A stretch of DNA of 64,000 nucleotides from Streptomyces zingiberis (GTDB lineage Bacteria; Actinomycetota; Actinomycetes; Streptomycetales; Streptomycetaceae). The position numbers and the translations under genes are program-made. The notes under the pieces are model-generated. The model was not told the DNA's origin, made no database searches, and saw nothing but the letters and a program-made list of their open reading frames with translations. Each line of letters begins with the position of its first letter. The first letter of the stretch is position 1. This document shows positions 60,023 to 64,000 of the stretch, piece after piece. The stretch spans positions 310,001 to 374,000 of the forward strand of contig NZ_JAATEN010000005.1 of assembly GCF_012034935.1 (NCBI RefSeq). Reading direction: 5' to 3'.

Positions 60023-62035
60023 TCAGCCGGCCGGCCGGAAGGTCGCGTACGCGGTCTCGCGGAGCGTCGAGCACTCCTTGCCGTCCCAGTCCTTCGCCGG
60101 GCAGTAGACCATGATGGAGTACGCGCGCCGGTCGTCCACCTTGAAGCCGCGGTTGACCACCCGCACCCGCTCGCCGGAGCGGGTGTACTCGAACTCCCAG
60201 TCGGCGGCGGTCGGATAGTCGCGGTAGTCGACGCTCTTGATCCCCCGGGACTCGTAGCCCGGGAACGAGCCGCGCGAGGCCTGCTCCTGGGCGCGCCAGG
60301 TGGCGGCGGCGTCGTCCTTCGGCGAGGAGCTGAAGTCGACCTGTATCCGGGGCACTCCGCCGGACTCGCTGTATATCCCGCCGGAGTTGGCCCCGGCCGT
60401 GCCCGTCTGCTTCCAGCCCTCGGGCATGGCCATCGAGAAGCGGAACCCGTCACTCTTCACGGTGCGGTAGCCCGCGGGGATTCCGTCGCCACTGCCCTTG
60501 CCGGAGGAGTCCTCGTCCTCGCCGCCGGAGTCCCCGTCGTCCCCGCTGCCCTTGCCCGAGGAGTCGTCGTCCTCGCCACCCCGGTCGCCGGTGGGGTCCG
60601 CGGTGGGCTCGGGGGACTTCCCGCCGGTGCCGTCCTCTTCCTTCTCACCCTTCCCGGAGCCGTTCGCGTTCTCGTCGGCACCGCCGCCGGCCGAGGGCTT
60701 CTTCTCGCCGCCTGCCGCGCCGGAGTCGTCGCCCCCGAAGTTGAGGGCGAGCACGAGGCCGAGCACGGCGAGGACGACGACGCCCGCGACGGCCGCCAGC
60801 ACCTGCTTGGGCATCCGCGTCACGGAGGTGAGGACGCGCGAGCCCGCGCCGCCCTCCGGGCCGGCGCCCGCCGACGGAGAGGCCACGGCCGGTGCGGACG
60901 CGGCGGCGGCCTTCCCGCCCGCGCTCCCCGCGCCGTCACCCGCGCCCGCGCCGGCGGCGCCGTTCGGGCCCGCCGGCTCACCGGCCGTCCCGGAATCACC
61001 GCTCCCGGCCGCGGCCGCTCCACCGGCCGCGCCGGCCTTCCGGCCGGAGCCCTTCCCGGCGTTCTTCCCGGAGCCCTTCCCCGAGCCCTTCCCGGCGTCC
61101 GCGGAACCGTCCGACGCGCCGTCGCCGGCCCCGTCGGAGGCGCCATCCGCCGGCAGCGGCATCGCCCGGGTCCGGGCGGGCGCGGGCGGCTCCGGGGCGG
61201 CGAGCACCTCCGTCAGCAGCGCTCGCGCGCCGGCCTCGTCGAGCCGCTGCTCCGGTTCCTTCTCCAGCAGCCCGAGGATGACCTCCGTCAGCGGGCCGGC
61301 GTGCTCCGGGTGCGGGACCGGCTCGGTCATCACGGCCGTCAGGGTGGCCAGACCGTTGCCCTTGTCGTACGGGGGCACGCCCTCCACGCAGGCGTAGAGC
61401 AGCCCGCCCAGGGACCACAGGTCCGAGGCCGGGCCGGGCTTGTGGCCCCGGGCCCGCTCGGGGGAGATGTAGGAGGGGGCGCCGACGAGCATGCCGGTGG
61501 AGGTGACCGAGGGGTCGCCCTCGACCTGCGCGATACCGAAGTCGGTCAGCACGATCCGGCTGCCGTCCTCGGAGATCAGCACGTTGGACGGCTTCACGTC
61601 GCGGTGGAGGATGCCCTCGCGGTGCGCGGCGCGCAGCACGTCCAGCACGGCCAGCCCGACCTCGGCGGTGCGGCGCGGGGTGAGCCGGCCCTCGTCGCGT
61701 ATGACCTCCGAGAGCGAGGAGCCCTCGATCAGCTCCATGACGATCCACGGCCGGTCGTCCTCGTCGACCACGTCGTAGACGGTGACGCCGCCGGACGCGC
61801 GGACCCGGGCGATGGCCTTCGCCTCGCGCAGCGTCCGCGTGATCAGCCGCCGCTTCTCGTCGTCGTCGACGGACGACGGGAAGCGCAGTTCCTTGACGGC
61901 GACCTGGCGGCCCAGCGTCTCGTCCACCGCGCGCCAGACGGTGCCCATCCCGCCCCGTCCGAGCACCTCGCCCAGGCGGTAGCGCCCGGCGAGGACGCGC
62001 CCCGTGGTCCCCTGTGTGTCCTCCGACTTCGGCAT
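60023..62035 (-). CDS. Transmembrane Ser/Thr protein kinase (island gene 4)
   Basis: 670 residues. The kinase domain is N-terminal: YRLGEVLGRGGMGTVWRA, VAVKELRFP, HRDVKPSN, DFGIAQ, APSYISPERA, ending near residue 280. A Gly/Ser/Lys/Ala linker with GKGSGKGSGK repeats precedes one membrane helix (VLAAVAGVVVLAVLGLVLALNF). An acidic Gly/Ser stalk leads to a ~145-residue outside domain starting near GFRFSMAMPEGWKQ and holding AADWEFEYTRSGERVRV and two Cys. ATG 62035 has GAGGGGATAC upstream. All catalytic residues are present. Confidence 0.94.
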   Translation of the reverse strand: MPKSEDTQGTTGRVLAGRYRLGEVLGRGGMGTVWRAVDETLGRQVAVKELRFPSSVDDDEKRRLITRTLREAKAIARVRASGGVTVYDVVDEDDRPWIVMELIEGSSLSEVIRDEGRLTPRRTAEVGLAVLDVLRAAHREGILHRDVKPSNVLISEDGSRIVLTDFGIAQVEGDPSVTSTGMLVGAPSYISPERARGHKPGPASDLWSLGGLLYACVEGVPPYDKGNGLATLTAVMTEPVPHPEHAGPLTEVILGLLEKEPEQRLDEAGARALLTEVLAAPEPPAPARTRAMPLPADGASDGAGDGASDGSADAGKGSGKGSGKNAGKGSGRKAGAAGGAAAAGSGDSGTAGEPAGPNGAAGAGAGDGAGSAGGKAAAASAPAVASPSAGAGPEGGAGSRVLTSVTRMPKQVLAAVAGVVVLAVLGLVLALNFGGDDSGAAGGEKKPSAGGGADENANGSGKGEKEEDGTGGKSPEPTADPTGDRGGEDDDSSGKGSGDDGDSGGEDEDSSGKGSGDGIPAGYRTVKSDGFRFSMAMPEGWKQTGTAGANSGGIYSESGGVPRIQVDFSSSPKDDAAATWRAQEQASRGSFPGYESRGIKSVDYRDYPTAADWEFEYTRSGERVRVVNRGFKVDDRRAYSIMVYCPAKDWDGKECSTLRETAYATFRPAG

Positions 62036-62450
62036 GTATCCCCTCAGCGCTGCGACGACCGAACGTGGGCGCCGAGTTGACGGTTTCCCCGCGTGTCTCC
62101 CCGCGATGCGCGCGTATGCGGGCCCGCCCCGGCAGAGTTCCCATTCTCCCCCATGCGGCCTCACGCGGCGGGCCGGGGGCCCGGGCTGACGACGCCGCAG
62201 GCGGGCGCCATCATGGGGCCTCACGCGGCGGGATCGGGAGGACGAGCGAGTGCCGGTTCGCGGAGGGCGCCCGCCGGGGCGGGCAGGGAACGGGCGGCGG
62301 AGCGGCGACGCGGGACGGGCGGCGCGCGGCCCGCGGCCGGTACGGCTGGGACAGCGCGCCGCGTGGCGGGTACGGCCGGGACGGCGCGCCGCGCTGCGGA
62401 TACGGCGGTGGCCCGGGCCGGGTGCGGGGTGGAGCCCGTGGTGCCGCGTC
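62036..62450. other. Divergent upstream region of kinase gene 4 and the beta-lactamase-like gene
   Basis: 415 bases with no firm gene. CCTCACGCGGCGGG occurs twice (about 62159 and 62220), each after a GCCATCAT/CCATGCGG-like word. Two ~30-bp units resembling GGTACGGCCGGGACGGCGCG occur at about 62340-62400; one frame across them reads as RYGWDSAPR/GYGRDGAPR blocks, so part of this region may code for an N-terminal tail of a neighbouring protein. Confidence 0.4.
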
Positions 62451-63875
62451 ATGCGGTGGGTGTCACCGCGCGTCGGGCCGGGCGCGGGGCGGGGCCTGGG
62501 GTGGCCGGAGGCGCGGTGGGCCGCACGGCGCATCGGGCGGTGGGCGCGGCCGGGCGCGGCGCCCCGCCCGTGGCGCCCGTGGCCGCGCGCCGCGCTCTGT
62601 GTGCTGTTGTGCGTGGCGGCGGTGGTGGGCTGCGCCGCCCCCACCGCCCGGTACGGCGCGGACGCGCGGCCCGAACGGTCCGCGGAGGACCCGGACCGCA
62701 CGGGCCCGGACCGCACGGACCCGGGCCGGGCGGAGGACGCCGGACGGACGGCCCCCGAGCCACCGGCGGAGGCGGCCCCGGGCCGGAGCGGAGAACCGGC
62801 CCCCGGACGGCCCGGCGGCCCGGACCCCGGCGCCGGCCCGGTGGCCGAGGCCGTCGCCGGGCTGGCCGACGCGGCGCGGGCGCCGGGCGCCGCGGCCTAC
62901 GCCCGGGACGGCGGCCGGGTGTGGTTCGCCGCGTCGGGCGTGGCCGACCGGCGCGAGACGCGCCCCATCGGGCGGGCCGACCGCTTCCGGGCGGGCAGCG
63001 TCACCAAGACGTTCGTCGCCACCGTGGTCCTCCAACTCCACGCCGAGGGCGCGCTGCGCCTGAGCGACCCGGTGGAGCGCCACCTCCCGGGCCTGGTCCG
63101 CGGGCGCGGCAACGACGGGACGCGGGTGACCCTCCGCCAGCTCCTCACCCACACCAGCGGCCTCTACGACTACGTACGCGACCCGCGGCTGGCGGAGGAG
63201 TCCTTCGGCCGCGGTTTCCCCGAACACCGCTACGCGACCCGCTCACCGCGGGAACTGGTCCGCACGGCGCTGCGCCACCGGCCGTACTTCCCGCCGGGCC
63301 GCGGCTACTTCTACTCCAACACCGACTACATCCTGCTGGGCCTGGTGGTGGAGCGGGTCACCGGCCGCCCGTACGCGCGCGCCGTCGAGGAGCGCGTCAT
63401 CCGGCCGCTGCGGCTGACCGGCACCTCCTTCCCCGGCACCCGCAGCGGGCTGCCCCGCCCGCACGGCCGCGGCTACTCGGCCGCCGCGGGCGGCTCCCCG
63501 GACCGGCCGATGGACGTGACGGAGCTGAACCCCTCCACCGCGGGGGCCGCCGGGGAGATGATCTCCACCTTCGGCGACCTCAGCCGCTTCCTCCGCGCCC
63601 TGCTCGGCGGGGAGCTGCTGCCGGACGCCGAACTGCGGCTGATGCGGGACACCTCCGGCACCCGGGGCCGCTACGGCTACGGGCTGTTCCCGGAACGGCT
63701 GCCGTGCGGGGTGACGGTGTGGGGCCACAACGGCAGCATCAGCGGCTCGTACGTCCGGATCACCGCCACCGCCGGCGGCGGGCGGGTCCTGGGGTACCGG
63801 GTGAACACCGACGAGGTGGGCGACGCGGCGGCCGAACGGCGGCTGCTGACCGCGGAATTCTGCCGCCGGGACTGA
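62451..63875 (+). CDS. Serine beta-lactamase/DD-peptidase family lipoprotein
   Basis: 474 residues from ATG 62451. A basic start and a hydrophobic helix (RAALCVLLCVAAVVGC) end in a lipobox-like Cys. A ~75-residue Pro/Gly/Arg/Asp linker follows. The catalytic domain has SVTK (SxxK nucleophile), the tyrosine in YSNTDYILLGLVVERVTGRPY and HNG in WGHNGSISGSY, all in the right order for class-C/DD-carboxypeptidase folds. It could trim peptidoglycan stems or hydrolyse beta-lactams or esters. No good ribosome site marks the start; an earlier GTG from 62250 is possible. Confidence 0.88.
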   Translation: MRWVSPRVGPGAGRGLGWPEARWAARRIGRWARPGAAPRPWRPWPRAALCVLLCVAAVVGCAAPTARYGADARPERSAEDPDRTGPDRTDPGRAEDAGRTAPEPPAEAAPGRSGEPAPGRPGGPDPGAGPVAEAVAGLADAARAPGAAAYARDGGRVWFAASGVADRRETRPIGRADRFRAGSVTKTFVATVVLQLHAEGALRLSDPVERHLPGLVRGRGNDGTRVTLRQLLTHTSGLYDYVRDPRLAEESFGRGFPEHRYATRSPRELVRTALRHRPYFPPGRGYFYSNTDYILLGLVVERVTGRPYARAVEERVIRPLRLTGTSFPGTRSGLPRPHGRGYSAAAGGSPDRPMDVTELNPSTAGAAGEMISTFGDLSRFLRALLGGELLPDAELRLMRDTSGTRGRYGYGLFPERLPCGVTVWGHNGSISGSYVRITATAGGGRVLGYRVNTDEVGDAAAERRLLTAEFCRRD

Positions 63876-63887
63876 CGGCGGGGGTGA

Positions 63888-63939
63888 CGGCGGGACTGAC
63901 AGCGGGGGTGACGGCGGGGCTGACGGCGGGCGCCGGACG
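63888..63939. repeat. 24-bp direct repeat after the beta-lactamase-like gene
   Basis: Two copies of a GCGGGGGTGACGGCGGGRCTGAC unit follow the stop, with a partial third. The rest to the window end has no visible gene. Confidence 0.7.
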
Positions 63940-64000
63940 GGCCACCCACCGCCGGACGGCACCGCCCCGGGCCCTCCCCGGCCCCCGGCCGTGCCACGTC

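Noticed and set aside
63243..63962. 239-codon minus-strand frame at the window end
   Set aside because: Antisense shadow of the beta-lactamase-like gene.

Overview
The window is a stretch of high-GC actinomycete chromosome, almost certainly Streptomyces. The signs are very strong G+C bias at third codon positions, many GTG/TTG starts, 4-bp stop/start overlaps, XRE-DUF397 pairs, eukaryotic-type Ser/Thr kinases, a class-E (LAXTG) sortase substrate and a c-di-AMP riboswitch ahead of a cell-wall hydrolase. I saw no tRNA, rRNA, CRISPR array, insertion sequence or prophage gene.

Layout. 0-6.4 kb is conserved housekeeping: a 5'-truncated M23 endopeptidase, the helicase gene pcrA (minus), and an NlpC/P60 hydrolase behind a ydaO-type riboswitch. 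6.5-16.6 kb is a patchwork of small accessory genes: a GNAT acetyltransferase, an SDR/TetR divergent pair, an MmyB-like regulator/SDR divergent pair, an alpha-toroid protein, a small membrane protein, an RsbW-like ATPase facing an XRE/DUF5753-DUF397 pair, a TPR-like protein, a decayed second XRE-DUF397 copy and a DUF6924 protein. 16.9-26.9 kb is a LacI-controlled sugar-acid catabolic operon: 2-hydroxyacid dehydrogenase, mannonate dehydratase, fructuronate reductase, zinc dehydrogenase, MFS transporter, KDPG aldolase and KDG kinase. It can carry L-gulonate/L-idonate or D-mannonate to pyruvate plus glyceraldehyde-3-phosphate, and it has no uronate isomerase.

27-31.8 kb is a PspC-type membrane-stress module: a response regulator and PspC-histidine kinase on the minus strand, divergent from a PspC/LiaF-like protein and a small membrane protein. 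31.8-35.2 kb holds a DHFR-like reductase, guaA, and a chorismate mutase gene preceded by a leader peptide with Phe/Tyr codons and competing RNA hairpins, which I read as a transcription attenuator. 35.3-39.3 kb holds a DrrAB-like ABC exporter and a sortase-anchored surface protein with a long regulatory upstream region that includes a Crp-like palindrome. 39.6-47.2 kb is a CitA/CitB-type two-component system divergent from a tripartite tricarboxylate transporter (tctCBA plus a second TctC-like protein).

47.3-51.3 kb encodes a GMC oxidoreductase and a succinate-semialdehyde-type dehydrogenase on the minus strand. 51.4-62.0 kb is an island of four transmembrane Ser/Thr kinase genes, all on the minus strand. 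One of them encodes a split pseudokinase with about 600 disordered residues inserted between its two lobes. The window ends with a lipoprotein-type serine beta-lactamase/DD-peptidase homologue.

Most transcription units are bounded by recognisable long GC hairpins. A recurring oddity is in-frame 9-, 12- and 27-bp tandem repeats inside disordered protein segments. The best candidates for something not yet described are the chorismate-mutase attenuator (34500-34626), the split pseudokinase (55658-59407) and the decayed XRE-DUF397 copy (15428-15954).
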